Source of the DNA: Sarcocystis neurona
Lineage: Eukaryota > Apicomplexa > Conoidasida > Eucoccidiorida > Sarcocystidae
Length of the DNA: 64,000 nt
Assembly (NCBI GenBank): GCA_000727475.1
Contig: KL647290.1
Location: 3,139,532-3,203,531 of the forward strand
Direction of reading: 5' to 3'
Each line of letters opens with the position of its first letter. Position 1 is the first letter of the stretch. The notes under the pieces were generated by a model, which saw nothing but the letters and a program-made list of their open reading frames with translations, was not told the origin of the DNA and did no database searches. Both the position numbers and the translations under genes were made by a program. This document shows positions 1 through 12,200 of the stretch, one piece after another.

Positions 1-147
1 AACAGCAGCAGCACCCTCCGCAGCAGCAGCAGCACCCTCCGCAACAGCAGCAGCACCCTCCGCAACAGCAGCAGCACCCTCTGCAACAGCAGCGGCACCC
101 TCCGCAACAGCAGCAGCACCCTCCGCAACAGCAGCAGCACCACCGTG
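1..147. repeat. 21-bp CAG-rich minisatellite
   Basis: About seven tandem copies of a 21-base unit, a run of CAG/CAA followed by CACCCTCCG. On the plus strand it is open in all three frames (Gln-His-Pro, Ala-Pro-Ser or Asn-Ser-Thr-Leu-Arg patterns). It lies downstream of the last visible exon of the minus-strand DUF2009 gene, so it is probably in that gene's next intron; coding use cannot be excluded because the window ends here. Confidence 0.85.
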
Positions 148-289
148 TGTGGTTACGCGCCCACGTACATTCTGACATCCACAATGAACCACGTGCTCCT
201 ACACACACATATCCACATACACACACGCACAGACACACACACGTTACTCACGCACTGCTAAGGAAGTGAGAAGGGAAGACAAGACGCAC

Positions 290-3200
290 CTAATCATGCG
301 GTCGCACGGCTCTCGATTGAAGCGCAGATAACTGTTGTGGTCACCTAACGAGTAGAGGCACTGTTCTATCTCGTCTACGGTCAGTAAATCGGAAGACGCG
401 TCGTTGTCCCGCGCAGTCGCAGGCAGTCGTCCTAGCGAATTCCCTGCGTCGTCTTCTGCAGGACCGCAGCAGCTGTCTTGACGCTGAAAGAACGAGAGTC
501 CTGACGCAAAGTCGCAGCAACCGAGAAGCAGAACAGAACACCGATTTTGGGTGCTCCGCGGCCCGTACAAGAAACACAGAGCGGGTAGGAGAAAAGACAA
601 GTCCCACCTGCGGCTGCACGAAAGGACGCGCGCGGCACGAGCCGTGTCTCAGACCGTGGACGTGTTGCATGATGCAAGAGACACAGCTCGAAAGATGCGG
701 ACGTGCTGAAGTGCGCGCAACTTTGCACGCATGCAACACTGGCGACACCGACGCAGTCGAAAAGAAGAAGTATTCCACACGATGCGTAAAAAGGCCCCAG
801 GAAAGAAAGAGCCACATCCTCCACTCAAGTAAAGGGTGAAACCAGATTCGGACATTCTCCGCCCAGGTCCAGTATATATATATACGTGTATTTGTTTGCA
901 GTTTTGCACAGAGACAGACCGGCGAAAATCATTGACATCTTACACGCAGGATACAGAAAATGAATCGGGTTACACCAGGACGCGAGACACTCGCAGACAG
1001 CACGTACGCAGACGAGAGGAAGGCGGGGACGAGACGTCAAGGAGGTACGCGTGCAACTTATCACGAGAGAGAGAAGGGGAAAACGGGAAGTCGGAAACTA
1101 AGATTGACGCTGCACAGACACCTTCGCCTCGGGTGTATGTACACCTGAAGATACAGCCACATCAAATACGCAAAGCGCAAAGAGCTGGCGCCAGGCGACA
1201 CACACAAAAAAGAGTAAACGTCGCGCCTGCACCGCACGCGCGGTGCGGTGAAAGAAGGGCGCAGGAAACGAATTCCGCGCTGCTGTGGCTGCTCGAGACC
1301 CTCATCGCAACCACACACGCGCCACTCTATTTCCAGCTGGGCTGCTGCAGTCGACGGCCGCCACGGCGGGGCTGCAGCAGCTCAAGGGAAGAGCCCCGCA
1401 GCATAATAACCCGAAGCGTGGGCAGACGAGTGCATTGCGACGGTCCGTACGCACCGCACACAAATGGAGAGCGAGGAGCGCGCGACGAGAAAACAAGAAG
1501 TCCAAGTAACTTACGAAGGCCGAAGAATCCCTGCGAAGACTTCTGCGAGTCGCGTCCTGCATACTTGCGCGCCAGCGTCTTGATCGCATTCTGCTTTTCT
1601 TTGATTTCCCTCTGAATATGGTGGCGGCTTTTCCCCTCTGGCATTATCTCTGCGCACGTAGATAACAACGCACATGAGAACACACACACACACCCCCGAA
1701 TTTGTCCTCTTTTTCTCTGTGTCTGTCCCCCTCTCTCTCCTGTCGCCCCCGCGGCGCGCGTGCGGGGAGAAGCAACACTCCTCCTCTCCTTTCTCTCCTC
1801 GGCTGCGTCTGCCCACACGCGCTTCACAGAGCCGCGCGCCCACACAACTACACACAGAAGGATTTTCTGAGTAGTGTGTACACCAGCTGGACTTCACACA
1901 GATGCACGCCTCCACACACAGACACACATACACGCACACATGTGCAGAATATCTGGTGTGGGCACACACACACGAGCACAGAGAGAGAAGGCGCGTCCAT
2001 CGTGTGTACACGTTGTGGACTTGACACGCGTAGATGCACGCTCTGCAGAGACACACATACATATATATATAGTACCCGTGCGTAGACTTCATGCGTCACC
2101 TATACACACACACACACACACGGACGTGTACCAAACCCCCACGCATCATCTATAACACAAGCATACGCACAGACACTCACACAAGATGCACAGTGTGCTT
2201 CAGGAGGTGTTTACCACAACAGCAAGTGCATGCAAGCACAGAGACGCGCGGGGACGAAACACACACGCATATCTGTGGGCACATCCGCACGTACACACGC
2301 AGACGCAGTGACAGGCGCACAGGGACGCCTCCAGCGCATCTCTGTGCCGCACGCGAAAAAACCGGCCCGAGCGCGCGTCCAAGAAGCAGATTCGCAGAGA
2401 AGGGGGCGAACACATGTCGCCGATGTCCCGTCGCTCTTTGCGAGCCTCGTCGTGCGTCGGTGCGTGCACTGTGCGACCTACACATATCCGCGTGCGTGCA
2501 CTGTGCGACCTACGCATATCCGCATGCGCGCCCATGCTCCTCCTCCACAGCGCGATGAAAAAGACGTGGGACTTCCGGACGCAGAGTACCCTGAAACAAG
2601 TCCCTACAACGTTATCAAATTCCTCGGCTGGTACACGTGCAGTGTAGGTGTGAGGGGAGGTGATCCGGTACGGTGACGTAGTGTGGGCTGCCGGGAGTCC
2701 ACAGCGGAGACAGCTCATGCGCCACTGCACAACCGACTCATGTCCGGAACGTGTGGTGCAGACAAGTTGGCGGGGTCTGGCTACGGTTAATAACGTGTTA
2801 TGCAGGCTGAACGAACCTTTCGATCGGCCACACAAGCTTTGCTCCGAGTGAAAATGTGTGCAGGGGTTAGACTGTACACTCGAGTGTATGTACCGCTGAC
2901 TGCACAGAATTCTGTACGACGCAGACTGCAGTTGATAATGGACAGTGTGTAAGGAGACGGCAGCTGATAATGGGTACTGCGTACGGAGACAGCAGTTGAT
3001 AATGTAGAATGTGTACGGAGACGGTAGTTGATAATGGGTAATGCGTACGGAGACAGCAGTTGATACTGTGGAATGCGTAGGGAGACAAGCAGTTGATAAT
3101 GTATGATCTGTAAGGGGAGACCGCAGTTGATAATCAATAACGCGTAAGGAGACAGCAATTGGCAATGGAGAGTGCAGACCGCAGTCAAGAGTGTGTCGTG

Positions 3201-6200
3201 CAGAATGCACACCGCAGCAGGATAACGCAGAGTATAGGTACGCATGTATATATTGCAGACTGCAAGCAATGTGTAACAGAAACTGCATGCAATGCCAAGA
3301 CGTGAAGGACTGCATGCAGCGTGTAAGAGGTACTGCATGCAACGTGTACGAGGTGCTGCATGCAACGTGTACGAGGTGCTGCATGCAACACTTACGATGT
3401 ACTACTGCATGCGCAGTCTCGACGAGGTACCGCATGCAGCGGGCACGTGGTACTGCATGCAGCTGATAAGAAGCACTGCGTGCAACGTGCAAATGTACTG
3501 CATGCAGTGTTTAACAATTCCTGCATGCAACGTGTACGACGTACTGCACGCAACGTATACGATGTACGGCCTGCACCGTGTACGATGTACTGCATGCGAC
3601 GTATAAGATGTACCGCATGCAACGTGTGAGACGATCCGCTCGCAAAGCACACGGTGTACTGCCGCATGCAGCGTTTAATACATGCCGGAGGCGCAACGTA
3701 GATATACTGCCCATGGTGTGCGGAAGACGTATACAGGAAGTAGGGATACGCAGAGGCCTACCCATCGTCGCGACGCGCACGAGAGGATCCCGCAGCAAAT
3801 CCAGGCCGCGGCGTTTCCCCGCGAGCTGTGAATACACCGTGTGAACTGCAAACATTCCCCAAAATCGCAGAAACTCATAGACATTCATAGAAAACGGGAA
3901 CGCATGCTATACGAACACACGCTCACACACATCCGCATGCAAGTATATACATATATATGCGTACAAACATATTTACATGTACAGGCACCTACCAATTAGA
4001 AAACGTAGAGACGCACAGATATGCACGCACACACACACACACACGCACACAAACACGTACGTATACATTTACACAGAGCCACGTACATAGCAGGAGGCAC
4101 GTGTACACACATATATGCACATATATATGTATATATATATATATATGTGTACAGCGAGGGACATACACAGTTATCTGCATGCGTGGGCTGACTCATGTCA
4201 TTTTCAAGAGAGCAAGTCTTTATTATAGGGACTCACGAATTTTTACCAAGCACGACCGTCTACAGCTGACATAGCAGCGGTTCACGCCTCTACGACCTAC
4301 AGAGCTAGACACGCGGACAAGCGATACGGCCAGCAGTTCTTATACGTATACGCCGACGTGATAACCTCTTTGCAGTACCTACACGTATACACATATACGT
4401 ACATACGTACATATATATATATATATATGTATTTGCAAACTTCAACAGATAAATATACGGCTATACATGCATGTGCTTGCGCGCATCAACGCGTCGATGT
4501 GCACACGTCGAAACCAAACAGCAAAGTTCTCAATGCAGAAACTGCTGCGGCTCTAGCTTGTCAGCACCCAAGTAGAAATTAAAATTCTCTTCGGGTCTGC
4601 AACTCTTCCTGTACCAACTGCCCGTATCCTACGGAATTACATATACATACACATATACACTACATAATTACGTATCTGCCTATCTATACATATACATATA
4701 TATGTACATATACATCCACATACATATACACATATATATATAGAGAGAGAGAGACATATATATACATATACATATACACACGTGTGTATATATATATACG
4801 CATACTAGGAGGGACACACATAACAGACGTGTAGACACGTGTCTATTTATATAGGCAGACAGGTACAATTGCGCACACGTATCTATACAAAGATATATGC
4901 ATATTACTTGGACCGACAGTAGACGTTTGCAGACCTCTCTCTCTACGAGAGAAGAAATTACCTGGAATGACGCAATCGAACTGCAGAAGTTGCTGTACTT
5001 CTGGCTTCTTCGCATCCATAAGCAGATAGATGAGCTTCCCATACGCGCTGCGCATGCGCTCGGGGTTGAGGATTTTGTAGCGCCGTCCCACTTCGAAAAC
5101 TGTTTGAAAAAACGCTCTGTTCGACACGAAGTCGTGATCTCGGACCAGTCTCTGTCCATCCTCTGCATGCAAGAAAATCACCCACCACGTGCAGTAACAA
5201 TCCTGATGCACACAGCGAAGATCAACATACCCAGCGGCACACACCAGTATACATAGATAAACATGCACATATACAAACATATACACATATGCATATATGT
5301 ATACTTAGGTATATCCGTGACGGAAACCTAGCAGATCGAACAAACCACGGTCGGGGTTTTGGTTTGCACCAACCGGCCATATATACATTTCACCTACATG
5401 TATCTACACATGTAGATATGCACATGTATGTAGATATACAGACATCTATAGGGAGGCACAAAGATATATATATGTATGTACAGATACGTGTACATTTATA
5501 CGTCGCATTCCTTCGTGTGTCCATCCTCTGAGGCAACAGCAGTGAACGCGCGAAGCGCCCTTTTGTCTCTGCACAACTTTGTCCAACAGTACATCTACTT
5601 TTACACATGAAAAGAAGAGAGTTGTTTGTGGACACGCGAAGACAACATGTAGACAGATATTCCAGAGGATCTCGAAATGCTTCGCCAAGTCATCAAAAAA
5701 CTACTCAGTCCTGTCGTGTCTGCTCTTCCTCCTTCCACAGACAGCAGCTGCAACAGCGGGCTACTGCTTCTTCTCATACACACACGACCCCATTAACACG
5801 CATTCTTTTCCACACCGGTACGTATGTTTACATATAGAGATTTATACGTGTACGTATTTACGTGTGCATGAATACATGCATATGCGTACGTGTACCTGTA
5901 TCTGGATGTGTATACATGTACACATATATACACATACAAATTTGCAGACCGGCGCCCAGCTCTACACACACATACACACGTCCACGCATACACACACCTA
6001 TGTTTGAAAACGTCAACTGCTGTGCATGTCTACGGCAGCCGAGAAGGAAATTCTGAACACCCGTGACGCGCGCGTGTGCGGCTAATCCACGTAACGGTCC
6101 TTCCACAGACGTCCAAGGCACCCACACACGCACGGTTTTCGCACTTCCTACGACTGCAACGTCTCTGCACAGAGCTTCCTAGATACGGAGGAGCTCCTCG

Positions 6201-9200
6201 ACAACGCGTGTCTGCGTACGAGAAAATCGGGCGTGTTGTTGCGCGGTACACACATACACAAACACACAAACGCAGAATCGTACATAAACCCGGCAGTGTC
6301 CGCGGGTTCCCCGGAGCCCCAACAGAGTCTTCCTCGGCGTCAAGGTGCGAGTGACCGCGCGGGCTCGTCTGTCGAGCAAGGACTGGACACGCTATCGAAA
6401 GGCAAGTCCGCCTGGAAGAGTGCCGGGAGACGGACGACGACCCTGGGTGCGGGTGTGTGTGCGTCTGTGTGTGAAGTCGTGGCCTCTTCGCAAATGTGCG
6501 CGCGTCACGCGGCAGCTGTGACCCGCACAGGCGCGGACACACGCGTGCGCCGAGAGACGTCCTGTCTCTTGAGCGGCGTGCGATACGCAGGCACATGCAA
6601 TTGAGAAGTGGAAGCACTCAGGCAGACACGCGCACATGCACGTGAAGTCACGCAGAAGTCCACGGCGTGCCTGAGAGAAAAAGAGACAGACCCCTTCCCC
6701 CGCTTGCGTTGTGTGGCGAAGCAGCAGACACACTGTGCACCACACAAGTGCTCGTGCGTCTAGACGGAGCGGTGTGCACTCGCAGCCACTGGAATGTTGA
6801 GACACGTCTTCGGTAAAAAAACAGCTCTTCCTTGCACAGGACGCGTTGAAACAACACAAGCCGACGTAAAGAGAGCGACGGCAGTAACGCAGCGACCCCC
6901 CACACAGAGTGCCGCGCGCAGCAGCCTGCGCTGTGCAGCGAGAGACTGCAGCACCCGTCGCACGTAAAGATTACACGCGTTGTAACGCACACAAAAACAG
7001 AGGAGAATTCTCCGGAAAGAGAGACTGACGTGACGACCAGAGAGACAGAGGGCGGTACAGAGAGACAAAACGGACAGAGACACACCGAGGCAGTGACACA
7101 GAGACACAAAGGTGCAACGCGAGAGACGGAGACGGAGCGAGCGAGAGTCGTGCGCACATCCTGTCCAAAAGCTTTTTCCTGCGGACTACACGCAGCTGCC
7201 GTGGTGGGGATATATCGCTACAAATGGCTTTGGAACGTCCGACGCACACACTCACATACATGTCCTCAGATACTCACCGTAGTTGTGCGCCAGCGCAAGG
7301 CCAGAAAGAACAGCGCACACTTGGCGAATTTCTCGCGCCATTCGTCGCGCCCTGTTCCCTCCGCAGAGAATGTCGATCCTGTCTGTATACTCAGAGACTT
7401 CGAGCGTGCTCTCCAGCAACCGGAAGAAAATCCTTTCTGGCACAGAAAAAATCCGCACACACACAGCCGTCCCCTCCCACTTTCGTCATCAACACGACCG
7501 ACCATATACGGATAGGGTTGTTGCTTTCGACAGTCTACTACTTCTATACGTTAAGATACACGTATATTTCTTGATGACCTGTGTACACATTTCTCGGCTA
7601 CGCAAGTAGACACACACAACACATGATGGAAGAAGAAAAGGCAGACAGCGAGCGCACTGAAAACGCATGCGCACCTCGTTCGCCACCTCAACTTTTACGC
7701 ACACACCCACCCACTGACCTCGACACAGATATATATATATATATATATGTATACCGATATACACATATATATGTATATATCAGTCAAGAGACCGTAAGCC
7801 GCGTGATATGTATGTACGTGCATGTATGTGCATACGTATAATACATGTGTGTATCCGTCCAGACACCGCTAGCTGCCTAATATGTATGGAAGTGCACACT
7901 AGGCCGACGTGCCTGTCCCCGCACGTGGCAAAACAACGCCGTGCGCCACTTGACCAGCAGCAGTCACCGTCACAAGAAAACCCTGCAGCGCCAGCAGCAG
8001 CACTCCCCGCAGGTGTATCGAGCGGCGCACAGCCGAAGCAGATGACTGAGAAGACTGAAAGAACTGCATATGTACACGGTGTCACCGATTCTGTGTTGTC
8101 ACGCTGACGCCCGCACTGTTTTGTGGACACAGACAGAATATATCTAGACATATCCGTGAGCCGTAGACGAGCATATCAACGACGGTTTACTGACACGTAG
8201 ACGCTCGCGTAGCTGTGAAACAGTAGGGGGGCTGAATACTCTGTCCTCACATGCAGAGCTACAAACTGAGAGAGCCAAGGATCACACACCCATATTACGC
8301 GCACATCTACTTGCACGGCTGGATGACGAAGGACGTAGGCCAAGCTCAGACAGAGTCTTCACACGTATATGTATATTTACCTACGCTTGTATATATACGT
8401 AGTTATTCGCTGCTAGTCCCCTCCTGCTGTGACTGCTCCCGGAACGTTATCTGCTTCCACCGTAACTGAACGCAGCTGGTGTTCTTCTGCTGCTGGTGCG
8501 CTGCTGCTGGTGCGCTGCTGCAGTTGCACCTGCTCTTCCGCTGCTGCGGTTGCGCAGCCGACAGGCTGCCGCCTCTGCCCTCAGGCCGCTGCCGTCGCAG
8601 CCCTAGCGCTGGTGCTGTCGCTCTGTCAGTGTCTTGTTACTGCTGCTGTGATGCTGTTGCAGCTGCTCTTCGACCGCTGGTGCTATTCGGCTGCTGCGGA
8701 ATCCCTTGACGCACTCGTGCTGGTGCACCGGTAGATGCTCCTCCGACGCCCTCCTGCTGCCTTCGCTGTTGTTGCTGCTGCAGTGCAACGCATGCAACAG
8801 TTCCTCTTTCTGTCACTCCTGTGTCCGCAGCTGCGACCCACGAGCTTCCTTGTGTGCCGTGGTAGACGCGGCTGAACGGCTTCTGCTCTTGCTGCAGTTG
8901 CTGCACCATGTCTGGTTGTTCCTCTCTTGCTGCCGTTCCCCCGCAGCAAGTGTTGCTCTCTGCTGCTGCTGTTCTTTTAGCGGCTCTTGAGATACGCGGG
9001 TGCCGCTGCTCTTCCTATTGCTATTGAAGTTGCATTTCTTTCCTCAGTAGCAGTTGCCCCTTCCGCTGCATCTGCGGCGAAGACGCTATATCGGCAGCCT
9101 TCGCAGCTGCTTCCTTGCTGCTGCTACTGCTGCTGCGGCGTTGAGACTAGCCGGTGCGCAGTGCTGAAGTACCACCAGCCTCCCTCATCGATTCTTTTCC

Positions 9201-12200
9201 TCCTGCTGCTATTGCTGCTTAAGAAGTTCTGCCGGTCCCCTTTTGCCGCTACAGGTACGCGTGTGTCCTTGCTACTGTTGCAGCTGCTGTCTCTGCTGTA
9301 TCACAGGCGCGAGGAAACCTCTCGATCGCGACTGTCTCACACGCAGCGCGCCGCATACGACGATATTCACTCATCCGCACACATTTGCCTACATACACGC
9401 GCATGCAATGTATCAAGCATACATTGCATGCTGCCTACTATATGTCTAAGTTATTGTCGCAGCAACAGCTGCTACACAGCCCCACACACGTACACCAATG
9501 ACCCTGTCTCTAAACAGCGAGAGACACTTCAGTAACAGCTGGAAAACCTGTCCACACACACATGCAGGATGCGTTGCCTCGACGCTGCTGCTGCTTCTGC
9601 CCCCACCCCTCCCCCTCCCGCTGTTGCAGCTTCTCCGCTCCTGCCGCTCAACACAAACTCACCACCATGGCGGGAGCGCCTCGGGTGGCGCTGCAGCTGC
9701 TTCCTCGTCTACACCTACAAAAAACGCTTCTTTTGCTGCTACCTGCTGAAGTGACCTAATCTAGACGCCTGCAAGCGGGCGGACCCCCACACAGTTATCT
9801 TGTTGTCCCGTTGCTGTTCCGAACAGAGTAGACACCGGCAAGACCCAGCACGTCGTCTGCCCCGTGTCCCGCCGTGCTGCGGCTGCTGCTTCCCTTCTTC
9901 TTTCTTCGCGTACCTTCGAATGTGAGCCGGAGAGGAACGAAACGGGCAACATGAAAGAAGTAGTCATGGGGCAGGGCGTCGCCTGGACAGCTGCTGCTGC
10001 TGAGGCCTCGGAGAACGCTGGGGGGCGGGAGAGCACCAGCAGCTGCGGCGGCCGCTGCAGCAACCGCCTTGTCCGTCTCGGCGTCTGTCTGCGAGTCTGC
10101 GCGCCGCTGCTGTTCGGCGACCTGCAGAAACCCGCGGCCGCCCGAACGCACAGCAAAAAGAGATGCGCTCGTGTGTAGAGTCGCGCAGAGAGCAACGACA
10201 CCTTCGGAAGAAAATACGAGGAGACATCCCCGTCTAAACGGAAGCAGCACGCCAGCAAAAATCCACCCAGACTCCCTAGGCTCGGCCCCCTTTTTGCCGT
10301 CAGTGCCTTCCCGCCGGGGACGCTCGGGGAGTTAACTCATACACATGCCGCAGTGCCCGACCACCACGTGTGTACTGCACATACGCCGCCGTTTCTTCAC
10401 ACACGTCCGACTCGCACAGGAGCAAGTCTGTGTGAATCTTCCCTCCCACGTAGTAATATACACATGCATATCCTTACTCGCACACACATAGATATATATG
10501 GTACGACGGCGTATGTGGCTGCCCGCCACCCACATATCTAGCTCTCTCTCTCTCTCTGCATCCAAAGTGTCACTACTGTATGTATGCATACAAGTGTATA
10601 AACAACGTGTATACATAGGTGGACGTACATGTACATCCACATATGTCTATATGTTCACGTGCAGACAGAGGGAGCGCGACAAAGACACAGAGAGTGCGAG
10701 ACAGCAAGAGAGAGACAGAGAGACGAGACGGGGAAAGGCACAGATACATACACACCAATACGTCTATACCGGTGACGGTGTGGGTGTCAACTGCTGCGCA
10801 CAGAGAGGAAACTCCGCTGTATGACGCTGGGCGACTTAGGCCAGGGAGACGGGGAAAGACGAAAAGCCCGAAGAAGGGTGGCCCACCTTTCGAACGCTGG
10901 AGACGACGTCTGCTGCCACATTGTCAAGCACGCCGTCCAGCGGGCGCTGCTTTTCGCATAGTTGATCCACCACTGCAGAAGAGCGAGACAGGGCAGCACA
11001 CACAGTCGCTGCTGCTTCGCCAACACCGTTGCCTCTTCCACGTGTGCACGTGTTTAGGCGAACACACGGCACTCGCCCGCGCGCACGCAGCAGCCCAAAT
11101 AAGCGGTCGTCGATACCCGTGAACGAGTGCCCACACCTCTGATGCGTGCGTACATATATGCATCCATATGTGTATACAAATATAGGCGCTTATTTGAATC
11201 AATCTATCGAGACATCTACACACACACACACACACACAACATGCACGAATATATATATATATATATCTACGTGTATGTATGTGTGCACACAGTCATACTG
11301 AACCTATATCTGTATATACGTGGGGGATCGACACGGAGACACGTACACATAGATGTGGGCGTATTTATGTTGGATCCCTCACTACGTATAGACACGCGAG
11401 GGTGTACGTATAAGTAAATATATATCCACGTCCAGCCATTCGCGCAGCGCGGAAGACGTAGAGGGACCTCGAAACAAGTATGACACGAGTCTACAACGTA
11501 CGCCGTCTAGCTCAGCATGCGTGTGTAAGCGGCTCGAGAACACTACTCCAGCAACGCGCGCAGCGGCTGCTCGGTGTCCCTCCGTGGGTCCCCTGCTCAG
11601 AACAAGGAGAAGGTGGCCAAGGCAGGTTGCCAGCGGCACAGGGAAAAAGGTAGACTTTCCTAGCCATTCCGTTTCTAATCACCAACTTCTGCTGGGAGGC
11701 AGCGAGAAGACGACTGACGCGGCACGCGTCTACAGACCGGCAGAGTTATGACGACCCCTTGTGTGCGGAGGAGGGTGCACTCGAGGTATCGCAGCGACGC
11801 ACATCATGTGGCGCAGCACGTTCACACGCATGTGTGCGGGTCCATCCACTTGTGGCGGCATGCAAGCGTGCCTGCATGAGAACAGGTCACCAGTGCCAAT
11901 ATATTGTCGGATTCTGTTGAGGAGCTGTTGCGCAACAGCACTCCGCACCGACAGAACGCTTGTATATATAAAAATACCTATGTATGTACATACGTATACA
12001 TATATGTATGCGCATATAGGTGTGCAGTTTCTTTACCCCAGCGGACGGCGGCGAGGCAGGGCCAGCCAAGCAAGTTACGACTCACGCTGTGTACGACGAA
12101 GTGTATTTTCAGGCAGTTGCAGGCGACAGACACGCAACCAGTACACATACACTTGTTCGAGTTGCCACGTACCGACATACGGTGCCGCATACTCTTGACC

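Larger units (their letters stand above)
1650..3761 (-). other. intron 4 of the DUF2009 gene, packed with repeats
   Basis: Phase-1 intron of about 2.1 kb. It carries CA-rich microsatellite DNA (about 1675-2300) and the two minisatellites listed separately. A short plus-strand exon-like block at 2554-2643 has AG and GT borders, but it lies inside this intron and I do not count it as a gene. Confidence 0.55.

Noticed and set aside
1..147. CRISPR-like or telomeric array
   Set aside because: There are no spacers between the 21-base units and no TTTAGGG-type repeat; it is a simple CAG-based minisatellite.
2554..2643. Plus-strand exon-like block with AG and GT borders
   Set aside because: It lies inside a phase-matched DUF2009 intron and no partner exons were found.
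2200..3492. 430-codon minus-strand frame
   Set aside because: It runs through both minisatellites and is open only because the units lack stops; it overlaps an intron of the DUF2009 gene and shows no domain.
8430..9760. CTG/CAG-rich block as a possible gene in the long intron
   Set aside because: Open in many frames on both strands, no recognisable domain, no phase-consistent splice chain.
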